A DNA stretch of 64,000 bases, from the NCBI GenBank assembly GCA_035765535.1, contig DASTXE010000002.1, positions 107,719-171,718 of the forward strand. The letters are read 5' to 3'. The position numbers and the translations under genes are program-made. Source of the stretch: Rickettsiales bacterium. GTDB lineage: Bacteria > Pseudomonadota > Alphaproteobacteria > Rickettsiales > JABCZZ01. Below, one piece after another: positions 1 through 8,251 of this stretch. Positions within the stretch are counted from its first letter, which is position 1. Every line of letters begins with the position of its first letter. The notes under the pieces are model-generated. The model was not told where the DNA came from. It saw nothing but the letters and a program-made list of their open reading frames with translations, and did no database searches.

Positions 1-59
1 ATAAAAGTCTTGCCGATACCGGTTCCCGTAGCAGTGATAAAGTAGCGCTTACAGCTCAT
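1..59 (-). CDS. bioD: Dethiobiotin synthase-like N-terminus (partial, cut by window edge)
   Basis: Only the first 19 or so codons are present. They read MSCKRYFITATGTGIGKTF, with a P-loop (GTGIGKT) directly after a short first strand. That is the characteristic start of dethiobiotin synthase, the ATP-dependent enzyme that closes the ureido ring in biotin synthesis. The ATG overlaps the TAA stop of the upstream secreted-protein gene by one base (TAATG), which suggests translational coupling. Other P-loop enzymes could begin similarly, but the spacing and the RYFITATGT context fit BioD best. The rest of the gene lies outside the window. Confidence 0.6.
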   Translation of the reverse strand, partial: MSCKRYFITATGTGIGKTF

Positions 60-664
60 TACTTAAGCGGAGTGGTGCGCGGGTCGCCGCTGTCGCGTTC
101 ATCCGTATTCTTGAAGCTGAACATATAGGCGCGCAGCTTGCCTTTTACGACGGAAATTTTTGCGTCCTTCACTTCATCGTCACCGCGCTGTGCGCGTACT
201 TTGTATTTGCCGGTCGGAAGATTCGCCAGCAGGATCGGGCCTTCTGCGGTAACATCAGCAAGTACGTGGCCTTTCATATCTTCAATATGCACCGCTACGT
301 CTGAAATAAAGGTGCCGTTCTTTTCCGTGATAAGCAGTTTTAAATCATACTGGTTCTGGATGCTTTTCATGTGAGCGAGTTCATCGTCACCGATACCGCC
401 GGAGACAATATCAACACTGCTGTTATTATCCTGTGCTTCGTTTTCCACCGGTTCGGAGGCGTTTTCGCCCGGGGCTTCGGTGGTAAGGTCACGTGTGGTG
501 TCCGTCGGAGTTTCTGTCTGTACTTCTTCCGAAGGGGACGTATGTTTCTGGTTCTGTATGACGATCTGAGGAGCATGTATGTCAAGCGTATCCGCCAGTG
601 CCGGAACCGCTGTCAGCATCGTAGCGGTCAGCAATGTGGAAGCCAGTGGAAGTAAGCCTTTCAT
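59..664 (-). CDS. Secreted protein with carboxypeptidase-regulatory-like (Ig-fold) domain
   Basis: This 201-residue protein has a clear signal peptide: a hydrophobic stretch ending in PALA before DTLDIHAP, with cleavage near residue 24. Residues ~40-95 are an acidic, Glu/Thr/Asn-rich linker of low complexity. Residues ~105-185 look like a small beta-sandwich of the carboxypeptidase regulatory-like type, with strands such as LKLLITEKNGTFISDVAVHI and the typical turn LANLPTGKYKVRA. An AGGAGAG ribosome-binding site precedes the ATG. The stop codon overlaps the start of the bioD-like gene. It is probably a periplasmic or surface-associated binding module. No enzymatic motif is visible and the specific role is unknown. 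Confidence 0.7.
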   Translation of the reverse strand: MKGLLPLASTLLTATMLTAVPALADTLDIHAPQIVIQNQKHTSPSEEVQTETPTDTTRDLTTEAPGENASEPVENEAQDNNSSVDIVSGGIGDDELAHMKSIQNQYDLKLLITEKNGTFISDVAVHIEDMKGHVLADVTAEGPILLANLPTGKYKVRAQRGDDEVKDAKISVVKGKLRAYMFSFKNTDERDSGDPRTTPLK

Positions 665-815
665 AGAACTCTCCTGTCTAGGTTAAGAAAGAGATGCGCT
701 TGCATCAGAATGGCGAAGTCTGCCACAATATCACGCGGATTTCCATAGGTAATTTGCTGTTTATAGTGCCGGATCAGCCGAATAAGGGGTATATTTACTG
801 CTTCTTTACGGAAAA

Positions 816-1700
816 CTATAAATGAGCATATTCGTCTTTAATGAGTTCGGCTATTTTCGCAAAAAGGACTTTGCGCGCGGAGGTCGGACGTGAATAGAGT
901 CCGATGGTGCGAAACGGGACGGTACCGCTGAAAGGAATATAGCGCAGATAGTCATCATGCCTGCGGATGGCGAGCTTAGGCACAAGGGTTATATTATTAC
1001 CTGACGCCACCATATGCAACAATGTCTCCAGACTGGTTGCACGGAAGCGGTTGGCCTCTCCGATACCGATTGTATGGCAGACATCAAGCGCCTGTTCACG
1101 CAGGCAGTGCCCGTCTTCCAGTAGCAGCATCGTTTCCTGCCGTATGTCGTCATAAGAGATTGATATTTTGCCCGCAAGTCTGTGGGAAACAGGCACGGCC
1201 ACCAGGAACGGTTCATTAAACAGCGGCAGCGCGCTGAATCCCCCTTGCGCAACCGGCATGGCAAGCAACGCACAGTCTATCTCCCCCAGACTGAGCCGAT
1301 TTACCAGTTCCGGTGTTTTTTCCTCGACCAGCAGCACGTTGAGCTTAGGGAAGGCGTTTTTAAGTTTCGGCATCAGCGAAGGCAGCAGGTAGGGCGCGAG
1401 GGTAGGAAAAACCCCCAAGCGGATTTCACCTGCGAGCGGATCGGCTGCCAGATGGGCAAGCTGACGGATCTGCTCAGCTTCCGCGAGGATATTACGGGCA
1501 TGCGCCACAACATCACGGCCTGTTTCGGTAAGGCGCACGCTTTTGTTGGTGCGCTCAAAGAGCTGAGTGCCGAGCGTATCCTCCAGTTTTTTGAGCTGCA
1601 TGGAGAGTGTGGGCTGGCTGACATTACATAATTCCGCCGCTCTGCCGAAATGCAGCTCGTCCGCCGTAGTGACCAGATATTGTAAATCCCTGAGGTTCAT
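816..1700 (-). CDS. oxyR: Peroxide-sensing LysR-family regulator OxyR
   Basis: The protein is 294 residues, normal for LysR regulators. An N-terminal winged helix-turn-helix (residues ~1-60, with FGRAAELCNVSQPTLSMQLK) is followed by the substrate-binding-like effector domain. The decisive feature is LLLEDGHCLREQALDVC, which places cysteines at residues 199 and 208, exactly the redox pair of E. coli OxyR; the following RATSLETLLHMV also matches OxyR. The gene is divergent from ahpC across a short AT-rich spacer that holds an OxyR-like operator. It should therefore sense H2O2 through a 199-208 disulfide and control ahpC-ahpD and itself. OxyR is known as a repressor or activator depending on species, and the sequence does not decide which applies here. 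Confidence 0.93.
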   Translation of the reverse strand: MNLRDLQYLVTTADELHFGRAAELCNVSQPTLSMQLKKLEDTLGTQLFERTNKSVRLTETGRDVVAHARNILAEAEQIRQLAHLAADPLAGEIRLGVFPTLAPYLLPSLMPKLKNAFPKLNVLLVEEKTPELVNRLSLGEIDCALLAMPVAQGGFSALPLFNEPFLVAVPVSHRLAGKISISYDDIRQETMLLLEDGHCLREQALDVCHTIGIGEANRFRATSLETLLHMVASGNNITLVPKLAIRRHDDYLRYIPFSGTVPFRTIGLYSRPTSARKVLFAKIAELIKDEYAHL

Positions 1701-1707
1701 AATAATG

Positions 1708-1744
1708 ATAATTATAATCTATCGTTATCATAAAAACAATAGAT
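1708..1744. promoter_or_regulatory. Candidate OxyR operator between oxyR and ahpC
   Basis: Read from 1708, four tetramers spaced by seven bases give ATAA-N7-CTAT-N7-ATAA-N7-AGAT. The OxyR consensus is ATAG-N7-CTAT-N7-ATAG-N7-CTAT, so 12 of 16 defined positions match at the right helical spacing. The same stretch carries a 10-bp inverted repeat (1713-1722 with 1739-1748). Its position between the divergent oxyR and ahpC starts fits autoregulation plus ahpC control. The region is AT-rich, so some match is expected by chance. Confidence 0.5.
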
Positions 1745-1817
1745 TATACAATTAAAGGCGGGGGGAGTAGGGTCCTTTATGCAAGAAAGCAGTAACTATA
1801 AAACTAAGGAGAAAATT

Positions 1818-2357
1818 ATGTTAAGCGTAGGTCAAAAATTCCCCGCCTTCAATCTCAAGGCCACTGTAAGCAACGATGTAAACTCCGCCTTCACGGATGT
1901 CACCGAACAGAGCTACAGGGGAAAATGGCTGGTTGTATTTTTCTGGCCGAAGGATTTCACCTTCGTCTGCCCGACCGAGATCGCCGAATTCGGTAAGCTG
2001 AACAAGGAATTCAAAGACCGCGATGCCCAAATTCTCGGCGCCAGCACGGACTCCGAATTCGTTCACCTCGCATGGCGTCAGCATAAGGAAGAGCTGAATA
2101 AGCTGCCATTCCCGATGCTGGCGGATATCAAGCGCGAACTGAGCACTTCGCTCGGCATTCTCGACCCGAATGAAGGGGTGGCGCAGCGTGCGACCTTTAT
2201 TGTCGACCCGGAAGGCATCATCCGCTTTACCATGGTGACCGACCTGAGCGTAGGCCGCAATGTGAAGGAAGTGCTGCGCGTGCTCGATGCATTGCAGACG
2301 GATGAACTCTGCCCCTGCAATTGGCAGAAAGGCGAAGATACGCTGAAAGTGGCGTAA
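1818..2357 (+). CDS. ahpC: Alkyl hydroperoxide reductase AhpC (2-Cys peroxiredoxin)
   Basis: The 179-residue peroxiredoxin reduces organic hydroperoxides and H2O2 in the cytoplasm. The peroxidatic cysteine is Cys51 in DFTFVCPTE, and the resolving pair lies in ELCPCNW near the C-terminus. A CxC C-terminus of this type is that of the AhpD-dependent AhpC of mycobacteria, consistent with ahpD lying next door. I chose the ATG at 1818 because it has AAGGAG eight bases upstream and begins with the family-typical MLSVGQKFPAF; an in-frame ATG at 1779 would add 13 unrelated residues. It is followed by a GC-rich hairpin and then ahpD. Confidence 0.95.
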   Translation: MLSVGQKFPAFNLKATVSNDVNSAFTDVTEQSYRGKWLVVFFWPKDFTFVCPTEIAEFGKLNKEFKDRDAQILGASTDSEFVHLAWRQHKEELNKLPFPMLADIKRELSTSLGILDPNEGVAQRATFIVDPEGIIRFTMVTDLSVGRNVKEVLRVLDALQTDELCPCNWQKGEDTLKVA

Positions 2358-2368
2358 GTAAGTAAACG

Positions 2369-2393
2369 AAGGGGGCGACGAACTCGCCCCCTT
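2369..2393. terminator. GC-rich hairpin between ahpC and ahpD
   Basis: A perfect 10-bp stem (AAGGGGGCGA with TCGCCCCCTT) closes a five-base loop 12 bases after the ahpC stop. There is only a short T tail, so it may be an attenuating terminator or an mRNA-stabilising hairpin between two co-transcribed genes. Nearly the same hairpin occurs at 22034-22058, after tsf. Confidence 0.55.
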
Positions 2394-2413
2394 ACAACAA
2401 AAAAGGACTTATT

Positions 2414-2974
2414 ATGACGCTGGAAAATTTAAAAGACTCTTTCGGAGATTACGCCAAGGATATCAAACTGAATCTTGGGAATGTACTGAACACAGAAGGC
2501 GCACCGGACCTGACGCAGAACCAGATCCACGGTATTGCTCTGGCTTCTGCCTATGCTACGCAAAACGATGCACTCATTGCAGCTATTCTGGCGGAAGCCG
2601 ATTCATTATCGGAAGCGGAGCGTAAAGCTGCGAAGGCAGCGGCGACCGTGATGGCGATGAACAATATCTACTACCGCTTCGTGCATCTGGTGGGCGATAA
2701 GGAATATGGCCAGATGCCTGCCAAGCTGCGCATGAACGTGATTGGCAATCCGGGCATCGTGAAGGTGGACTTTGAGCTATACAGCCTTGCCGTGTCCGCG
2801 ATCAATGGCTGCGGCATGTGCATGGACGCCCATGTGCATGAAGTGACCAAAGCCGATATAAGCAAACTTGGTGTACAGTCGGCCATCCGTATCGCCGCTG
2901 TCATCAACGCGGCTGCGCAAGCTGCTTACCTGGGCGCACACGAACAAGCTACCGCGCAGCAAAATGCCGCGTAG
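2414..2974 (+). CDS. ahpD: Alkylhydroperoxidase AhpD
   Basis: The 186-residue all-helical protein carries the AhpD active site NGCGMCMDAHVHEV: Cys133 and Cys136 of a CxxC, His140, and Glu121 upstream. This matches the Glu118-Cys130-Cys133-His137 relay of the Mycobacterium tuberculosis protein. AhpD reduces AhpC, drawing electrons from lipoylated proteins, and has weak peroxidase activity itself. It lies 56 bp after ahpC with its own AAAGGA ribosome-binding site. The pair would form an AhpF-independent peroxide-reducing system under OxyR control. Confidence 0.94.
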   Translation: MTLENLKDSFGDYAKDIKLNLGNVLNTEGAPDLTQNQIHGIALASAYATQNDALIAAILAEADSLSEAERKAAKAAATVMAMNNIYYRFVHLVGDKEYGQMPAKLRMNVIGNPGIVKVDFELYSLAVSAINGCGMCMDAHVHEVTKADISKLGVQSAIRIAAVINAAAQAAYLGAHEQATAQQNAA

Positions 2975-3010
2975 TAAGACTCAGTAAGTTAATAGTACTT
3001 GCGGGGGTAC

Positions 3011-3083
3011 GCGGAGGAGCGTAGCGACGACCCCGCGAAGCGAAGGGGTAGCGTAAGCGAAGGGGGATGACTTCATCCCCCTT
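3011..3083. repeat. Dispersed ~75-bp repeat, copy A
   Basis: The 73-bp unit begins GCGGAGGAGCG and ends in a strong hairpin (10-bp arms AAGGGGGATG/CATCCCCCTT, 3060-3083). Its middle contains short repeated motifs (GCGAAGCGAAG, GCGTAAGCGAAG). A second copy in the same orientation lies at 4439-4513, with about 85-90% identity by eye. Copy A sits between the convergent ahpD and rlmD-like genes, where the hairpin could serve as a terminator. Confidence 0.8.
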
Positions 3084-3093
3084 AAACAACTAG

Positions 3094-4368
3094 CTACTTC
3101 TCAAACTCGGCCACTAGTTCCAGATGCGAGCTATAGACGAACTGGTCGACGGGAGTCAGTTTTACTAACTCATACCCGCCTGCTTTCAGGAGGCGGGCAT
3201 CACGTGTGAAGGTCGCAGGATTGCAGGAAACCATGACAATCTTCGGCACTTGTGAAGCGGCAAGCTCCTCAGCCTGTGCTTTCGCACCTGCACGTGGCGG
3301 ATTGATGATGACAATATCATAAGGTTTGAGTTCTGCGGCTGTGTAAGGACGTTGGAACAAGTCGCGCTGAAGGGCTTTAAAAGAAAAAGCAGGAGTGCGC
3401 ACCGGTGCGACAGTGACAACTTCTTCAGGGGCGGAAAGCAAAGCCGCAGGGGGCTTGCTAAATACCACTTTCTTCATCGCCTCTACCATACTTTGCTCAC
3501 CTTCCACGGCGGTAACGCTGGCAGATGCAAGAAGAGGGAAACTATAGGTTCCAATCCCGGAAAAAAGATCCAGTATCTGAACGCACCCGGCGGCGGCCTG
3601 TACGACAAGATTAGTCATGAGTGCCTGCGCATCGCGCGAGGCCTGCAGGAAAGCACCTGGCGGTACTTCCACTTCGGCTCCGGCCAGCGTCATTATGACG
3701 GGACCGGATTCATAAACGATGCGTATCTTATTATTTTCACGCACGGAAATACGCCTGATCTCAGGGCTTTGGGAAGGATCGATTTTTGCAGCGCCTTCCA
3801 GCAGCAGATCATACCCTCCATCCACGCCGTTGATCTGCAGGCGCGTAGTGCCGGGAGCCGAGATAAGTTGCAGTTTCAAGCGCATGATGAGTGACAGCAA
3901 TTCCGGCTCCAGTACCATGCACTCACCGATATCGATGATAGTATGGCTGCCTTCGGCATAAAATCCCAGTTTGCCGCCCGCCGCCTTTAGCTCAACACGT
4001 CTGCGGCTACCTGCAGGGAAGCGTGCAAGTTCTACGGTCAGATTCGGATCGAATCCGGCTTTTCGCACAGCCTCGCGGGCCATGGTCTGCTTAAATTCCG
4101 CATATGCAGTATCGGAAATATGCTGTAGCGTACACCCGCCGCAAATACCAAAATGCGGGCAGGGTGGAGCGATACGCTCCGGGCTTGGCGAAATAACTTC
4201 AACCAGTTGGGCATAATCGGCATCCGTAGTGCGCCGTATAATACGCGCGCGGACCGTATCGCCTGTGCAGACGTAAGGCAGAAATACCTTCCTGCCGTTA
4301 TGCATTCCCATCCCGTCGCCTAGTCCGGCAAGTTTCTCTACTTTAAGTGTTATAATGTTTTCAGCCAT
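3094..4368 (-). CDS. 23S rRNA/tRNA uracil-C5 methyltransferase (TrmA/RlmD family)
   Basis: The 424-residue SAM-dependent RNA m5U methyltransferase has an N-terminal TRAM-like region (residues ~1-60), an iron-sulfur motif CPHFGICGGC (Cys70, Cys76, Cys79), a Rossmann SAM site around ILDLFSGIGTYSFPL, the NPPRAGA motif, and the catalytic MVSCNPATFTRDA near the C-terminus. In this family the cysteine of SCNP forms the covalent bond to the target uracil. The iron-sulfur motif favours the RlmD (23S U1939) branch over TrmA. I take the start at 4368 (MAENIITLKV), the usual family beginning. The open frame runs on to 4506, but that extension is encoded partly by repeat copy B. Confidence 0.85.
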   Translation of the reverse strand: MAENIITLKVEKLAGLGDGMGMHNGRKVFLPYVCTGDTVRARIIRRTTDADYAQLVEVISPSPERIAPPCPHFGICGGCTLQHISDTAYAEFKQTMAREAVRKAGFDPNLTVELARFPAGSRRRVELKAAGGKLGFYAEGSHTIIDIGECMVLEPELLSLIMRLKLQLISAPGTTRLQINGVDGGYDLLLEGAAKIDPSQSPEIRRISVRENNKIRIVYESGPVIMTLAGAEVEVPPGAFLQASRDAQALMTNLVVQAAAGCVQILDLFSGIGTYSFPLLASASVTAVEGEQSMVEAMKKVVFSKPPAALLSAPEEVVTVAPVRTPAFSFKALQRDLFQRPYTAAELKPYDIVIINPPRAGAKAQAEELAASQVPKIVMVSCNPATFTRDARLLKAGGYELVKLTPVDQFVYSSHLELVAEFEK

Positions 4369-4438
4369 TGCTTCTTTTATGGCGGCAGTGCAAGATGCAC
4401 AAGAAATTTGTGATATTTCTCTGTCATCGAAGAGTTGG

Positions 4439-4513
4439 GCGGAGGAGCGGATGCGACGACCCCGCGAAGCGAGGGGGTAAGCGTAAGCGAAGGGGGATGG
4501 CTTCATCCCCCTT
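4439..4513. repeat. Dispersed ~75-bp repeat, copy B
   Basis: This is the second copy of the element at 3011-3083, in the same orientation, ending in the hairpin AAGGGGGATG-GCTT-CATCCCCCTT (4490-4513). It lies in the divergent gap between the methyltransferase start and the glycosyltransferase start, where a terminator is not expected. The differences from copy A are scattered substitutions and two single-base insertions. Confidence 0.8.
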
Positions 4514-4555
4514 ATTTAACTCTTCACAGGAATAAGTGATAACTACTGAGTAATA

Positions 4556-5659
4556 ATGAACGATATTGTTTCCATACTTCCCAAAGGAGAAGGGTTTTCT
4601 CCCGACCAGTTCGGTGCGATAGCGCTGTGTGTGCGGGATTTTACCCTTCATAGCGCCTATCGCGACAGGACGGTCATACTTGGGGGGATGGAAGGTAAAA
4701 GTTTTAAAGGCTTGCGTTATGAAGGAATGCGCAAGGCAAAATGGTACGAAAACCGTACCCGCGCTTACGCACGCGTTTGTACGGAATATATACGCAAGCA
4801 TGAAGTTGGACTGGTAGAAATCCATAACCGCCCGGCAATGCTGCATATGATTGCGCGTCGCGTAAAATGCCCTCTGGCACTGCATCTGCATAATGACCCC
4901 CAGGAAATGGAAGCTGCCCGTACTGCACGCGAACGCAAAAAGCTGCTGGAAATATGCGATGCGGTCTATTGTGTGAGTGGCTACATACGCAACCGCTTTC
5001 TGGAAGGCATTGAACAGGAAGCACACGCTAAGGTGCATGTGATTTATAACGGCATCGAAGTACCGGATACGATGCCCGAAAAAGAAAAGACCATTACCTT
5101 TGTAGGCCGCATGACGGAGGGCAAGGGGGCATTGCTGCTGGCGCAGGCATTGCGCATCGCGCTGCCGCAATTGCCGGAGTGGAAAGCTGTGCTGATCGGC
5201 AGCAGGCGGCATGAAGTGGCCAAGCATTTGACACCGCATGAACTGCAGATCGCAGATATGCTGAAACCACTGGGAAAACAGGTGGAGATGACAGGATTCC
5301 TTTCGCATGAAGAGACAATGACGGTGTTTGGGAAATCGGCGATTGCCGTAGTCCCATCTGTTTGGCAGGAACCGTTCGGACGCACGGCGATTGAAGCGAT
5401 GGCGGAAGGCTGTGCATTAATCAGTTCAGGGCGCGGCGGTTTGTATGAAGTAACCGGAGACGCGGCTCTTACACCGCAGGAATTGACGCCGCATTCACTG
5501 GCAACTTCTATAATGCAGCTTGCACAGGATGATACGGAGCGGCTACGCATGCAGACGGCAGGACGTGAGCGCGCCAGATATTTTTCCATTGCGCGCCGCA
5601 CGCAACTGCTGGATAAGGTGAGACAATCGATACTTAAGGAGAAATATGAGGATGGTTAA
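4556..5659 (+). CDS. Glycosyltransferase, GT4-type (GT-B fold)
   Basis: The 367-residue protein has the GT-B architecture: an N-terminal acceptor domain (residues ~1-170) and a C-terminal nucleotide-sugar domain opening with ITFVGRMTEGKGALLLAQAL. The donor-site motif EPFGRTAIEAMAEG (about residue 270) holds the E-x7-E of GT4 retaining enzymes. It overlaps the next gene, an O-antigen-ligase-like membrane protein, by 14 bp, so it likely acts in lipopolysaccharide or capsule sugar assembly. The ribosome-binding site before 4556 is weak (GAG). The exact sugar and acceptor cannot be read from the sequence. Confidence 0.85.
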   Translation: MNDIVSILPKGEGFSPDQFGAIALCVRDFTLHSAYRDRTVILGGMEGKSFKGLRYEGMRKAKWYENRTRAYARVCTEYIRKHEVGLVEIHNRPAMLHMIARRVKCPLALHLHNDPQEMEAARTARERKKLLEICDAVYCVSGYIRNRFLEGIEQEAHAKVHVIYNGIEVPDTMPEKEKTITFVGRMTEGKGALLLAQALRIALPQLPEWKAVLIGSRRHEVAKHLTPHELQIADMLKPLGKQVEMTGFLSHEETMTVFGKSAIAVVPSVWQEPFGRTAIEAMAEGCALISSGRGGLYEVTGDAALTPQELTPHSLATSIMQLAQDDTERLRMQTAGRERARYFSIARRTQLLDKVRQSILKEKYEDG

Positions 5660-6872
5660 CAAACTCCTGAAACTTCCGTTATATCTAACAGCATTCTTTC
5701 CCATATTATTTCTGACTGGCACTGCATCGGCGGATATCGGCATGTCGCTCATTGCTATTTGCTTCCTGCTGCACTCATGGCTGGAGAAGGATTGGGCATG
5801 GACGAAAGCGCTGTGGGTACGCACGCTCGGCCTTTTATGGATTTATATGAACATACGCGGACTGTTCGCCGAGCAGCCTTCGGAAGCACTGCATCGCAGC
5901 CTTCCGTTTGTGCGCTATTTCGTCTTTGCGGCGGCGCTGGCTTACTGGACCTTGCGGGAAAAATGGGTGCATGAGACATTCCTGAAAGTGCTGGCTTCCG
6001 TGGTGCTGCTTTCCTCACTGGATGCCCTGCTGCAGTGGGTACACGGAACTGACTTGATCGGTATGCCTTATAAGATCGACAATAATCATATTCGCCTGAC
6101 CGCGCCTTTCCGCATGCAGATTGTGGGCATTATGCTAGCCTGGCTTTCCTTGCCGGTATGCATGCTCTTTATTAAGAATAATGAGGGCAGGCTGAAGCTG
6201 GATTGGAAACTGCTTATTATACTGCCTGTGCTGGTGGCCATTGTGCTCTCCGGCGAGCGTATGGCGTTGTTGCTGACGGCGGCAGGCTGGCTGATGGCAG
6301 TGTTCATGCTGCCGGTGCGCAAGATCTATCCGCTGGCCGCAGTGATCGCAGGCATTGCAGCATTGGGAGCATTAGCCTATATGAGCCCGGTCACATTCAA
6401 CCGCCAGATCGTTTCCACGGTGGAAACCTTGCAGAACTGGCAGCAAAGCCCATATGGTATATTGCTCACCAGCGACTTACGGGTTGCGCAGGTGAATCCG
6501 GTCTTCGGCATCGGCACCAATCATTTCCGCCTGGAATGTCCGAAATATTTTTCCGGTCCCTTGGCCTGTAATCTCCACCCGCATAATATCTATCTGGAGT
6601 GGTTTATAGAGCAGGGGTTCATAGGGTTCATCTTGTTCCTCACCTTTATTTACGCCCTCCTGCGCGCTTGCGTTAAAAACTGGCAGGTGGTGCAGCAGAA
6701 TCCGGTCTGTATCGGCTTCCTGGTGGCCGTGCTGTTGCGCCTTTGGCCGCTGGCTTCCTCCACGGGTTTCTTTTCCCGCTGGGGCGCACCGCCTTTCTGG
6801 CTGGTGATTGGCGCATTATTAGTGTATATAACCGGCAACTTTAAACAAAATACATCTGAGACTTCCTTATGA
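5646..6872 (+). CDS. O-antigen ligase/polymerase family membrane protein
   Basis: The 408-residue inner-membrane protein has about ten or more hydrophobic segments spread over its length. It carries the O-antigen ligase signature in the last third: a periplasmic loop with [15 protein letters not shown] followed by [20 protein letters not shown], where the H-x-H-N-x-x-L-x3-x-E-x-G pattern is typical of WaaL/Wzy_C proteins. It would join or polymerise lipid-linked glycans on the periplasmic face. The ATG at 5646 has AAGGAG five bases upstream; ATG 5652 is an alternative. It overlaps the preceding glycosyltransferase by 14 bp and gltX by 4 bp (ATGA). Confidence 0.85.
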   Translation: MRMVNKLLKLPLYLTAFFPILFLTGTASADIGMSLIAICFLLHSWLEKDWAWTKALWVRTLGLLWIYMNIRGLFAEQPSEALHRSLPFVRYFVFAAALAYWTLREKWVHETFLKVLASVVLLSSLDALLQWVHGTDLIGMPYKIDNNHIRLTAPFRMQIVGIMLAWLSLPVCMLFIKNNEGRLKLDWKLLIILPVLVAIVLSGERMALLLTAAGWLMAVFMLPVRKIYPLAAVIAGIAALGALAYMSPVTFNRQIVSTVETLQNWQQSPYGILLTSDLRVAQVNPVFGIGTNHFRLECPKYFSGPLACNLHPHNIYLEWFIEQGFIGFILFLTFIYALLRACVKNWQVVQQNPVCIGFLVAVLLRLWPLASSTGFFSRWGAPPFWLVIGALLVYITGNFKQNTSETSL

Positions 6873-8248
6873 CTGTTGTTACCCGTTTCGCTCCCTCGCC
6901 AACCGGATTCCTGCATATCGGCAATGCCCGCACGGCGTTGTTCAGCTGGCTCTATGCTCATCATACGGGTGGGAAATTTCTGCTGCGTATCGAGGATACG
7001 GACCGCGAACGCTGGTCGCAGGCGGCAGTGGATGCTATCCATGAGGGGCTGGATTGGCTCGGCATTGTGCCGGATGGTGAGGTAGTCTACCAGTTCTCGC
7101 GTGCGGAACGTCACCGCGCGGTGGCACAGCAGTTGCTCTCGCAGGGCAAGGCCTATCACTGCTATGCAAGCCAGGAAGAGCTTGCGGCATTGCGTGAGCA
7201 GGGCAAACCTTATGACCGCCGCTGGCGTGACCGCAAACCGGAAGAAGCGCCTGCCGGTGTGAATCCCGTCATCCGCCTAAAATCGCCGCTGGAAGGCGAA
7301 GTAATCGTGCACGACCATGTGCGCGGTGAAATCCATGTGCCTGCCGCACAGCTGGAAGATCTCGTGATCCTGCGTTCTGACGGCACGCCGACCTATAACC
7401 TCGCCGTGGTAGTGGACGATCACGATATGGGCGTGACGCACGTAATTCGCGGTGAAGACCATATTACCAATGCCGCCAAACAGGTGCTAATATACGAACT
7501 CATGGGATGGGATGTGCCGGAATTCGCGCATGTTCCGCTTATACACGGACCGGACGGTGCGAAACTCAGCAAACGTCACGGCGCGCTGAGCGTGCGCGAT
7601 TACCGCGATATGGGCTACCTGCCCGAAGCAATGCGCAATTACCTGCTGCGCCTGGGCTGGGCACATGGCGATGCGGAGATTATCAGCAGCGAACAGGCAG
7701 TCGAGTGGTTCGATCTTGATGGCATTGGCAAATCGGCTTCACGCTTTGACTTTGTAAAACTTGAAAACCTGAATGCCTATTATATCCGTGAGGCAGATGA
7801 TGCCCGTTTGGTGGATCTGGTGATGCCGCTTATCCGCAGCAAAGTAACGGGTGTGGATGTAGACGCCGCCCGGAAAATATTGACTGCGGGCATGAGCGGC
7901 CTGAAGCAGCGCGCCAAGACCATCACTGAACTGGCCGAGAACGCAGCCTTCTATATAACGCCGCGTCCGCTGCCGCTGAATGATAAGGCCAAAGGATTGC
8001 TGAACGAAGAAGGCAAGTCAGTATTGAAAGAGCTGGTCTCGCTTTATGAAGCGGCGGATGCATGGGAAGAGGCAGGCTTGCAGGATATGGCGAAGGCTTA
8101 TGCTGAACGCAAAGGCATCAAGCTCGGTGCGGTCGCACAGCCGCTGCGCGCGGCGCTTTCAGGTAGCAATATTTCACCGGGTGTATTTGAAGTAATGCGT
8201 GTGCTGGGGAAAGAAGAAAGCCTGAACCGAATCAGGGATGTATTGTAG
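6869..8248 (+). CDS. gltX: Glutamate--tRNA ligase
   Basis: The 459-residue class I aminoacyl-tRNA synthetase charges tRNA with glutamate. The HIGH signature is [17 protein letters not shown] (HIGN at residues 16-19) and the KMSKS loop is KLSKRHG (residues 232-238). [12 protein letters not shown] is also characteristic of Glu/Gln enzymes. Many alphaproteobacteria carry two GltX paralogues and lack GlnRS, so this may be one of a pair that also feeds the transamidation route for tRNA-Gln. The start overlaps the previous stop (ATGA), making an unusual unit of sugar-transfer genes with a tRNA synthetase. Confidence 0.95.
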   Translation: MTVVTRFAPSPTGFLHIGNARTALFSWLYAHHTGGKFLLRIEDTDRERWSQAAVDAIHEGLDWLGIVPDGEVVYQFSRAERHRAVAQQLLSQGKAYHCYASQEELAALREQGKPYDRRWRDRKPEEAPAGVNPVIRLKSPLEGEVIVHDHVRGEIHVPAAQLEDLVILRSDGTPTYNLAVVVDDHDMGVTHVIRGEDHITNAAKQVLIYELMGWDVPEFAHVPLIHGPDGAKLSKRHGALSVRDYRDMGYLPEAMRNYLLRLGWAHGDAEIISSEQAVEWFDLDGIGKSASRFDFVKLENLNAYYIREADDARLVDLVMPLIRSKVTGVDVDAARKILTAGMSGLKQRAKTITELAENAAFYITPRPLPLNDKAKGLLNEEGKSVLKELVSLYEAADAWEEAGLQDMAKAYAERKGIKLGAVAQPLRAALSGSNISPGVFEVMRVLGKEESLNRIRDVL

Positions 8249-8251
8249 TAC

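Noticed and set aside
1779..1817. Upstream in-frame ATG of ahpC
   Set aside because: The AAGGAG lies between it and the ATG at 1818, and the 13 extra residues do not resemble AhpC.
4369..4506. 46-residue N-terminal extension of the RNA methyltransferase
   Set aside because: It is partly encoded by repeat copy B and lacks family similarity; the start at 4368 matches family beginnings.
4424..5308. 294-codon antisense frame across the glycosyltransferase
   Set aside because: It lies over a well-supported GT4 gene and its translation is His/Phe/Cys-rich with no domain.
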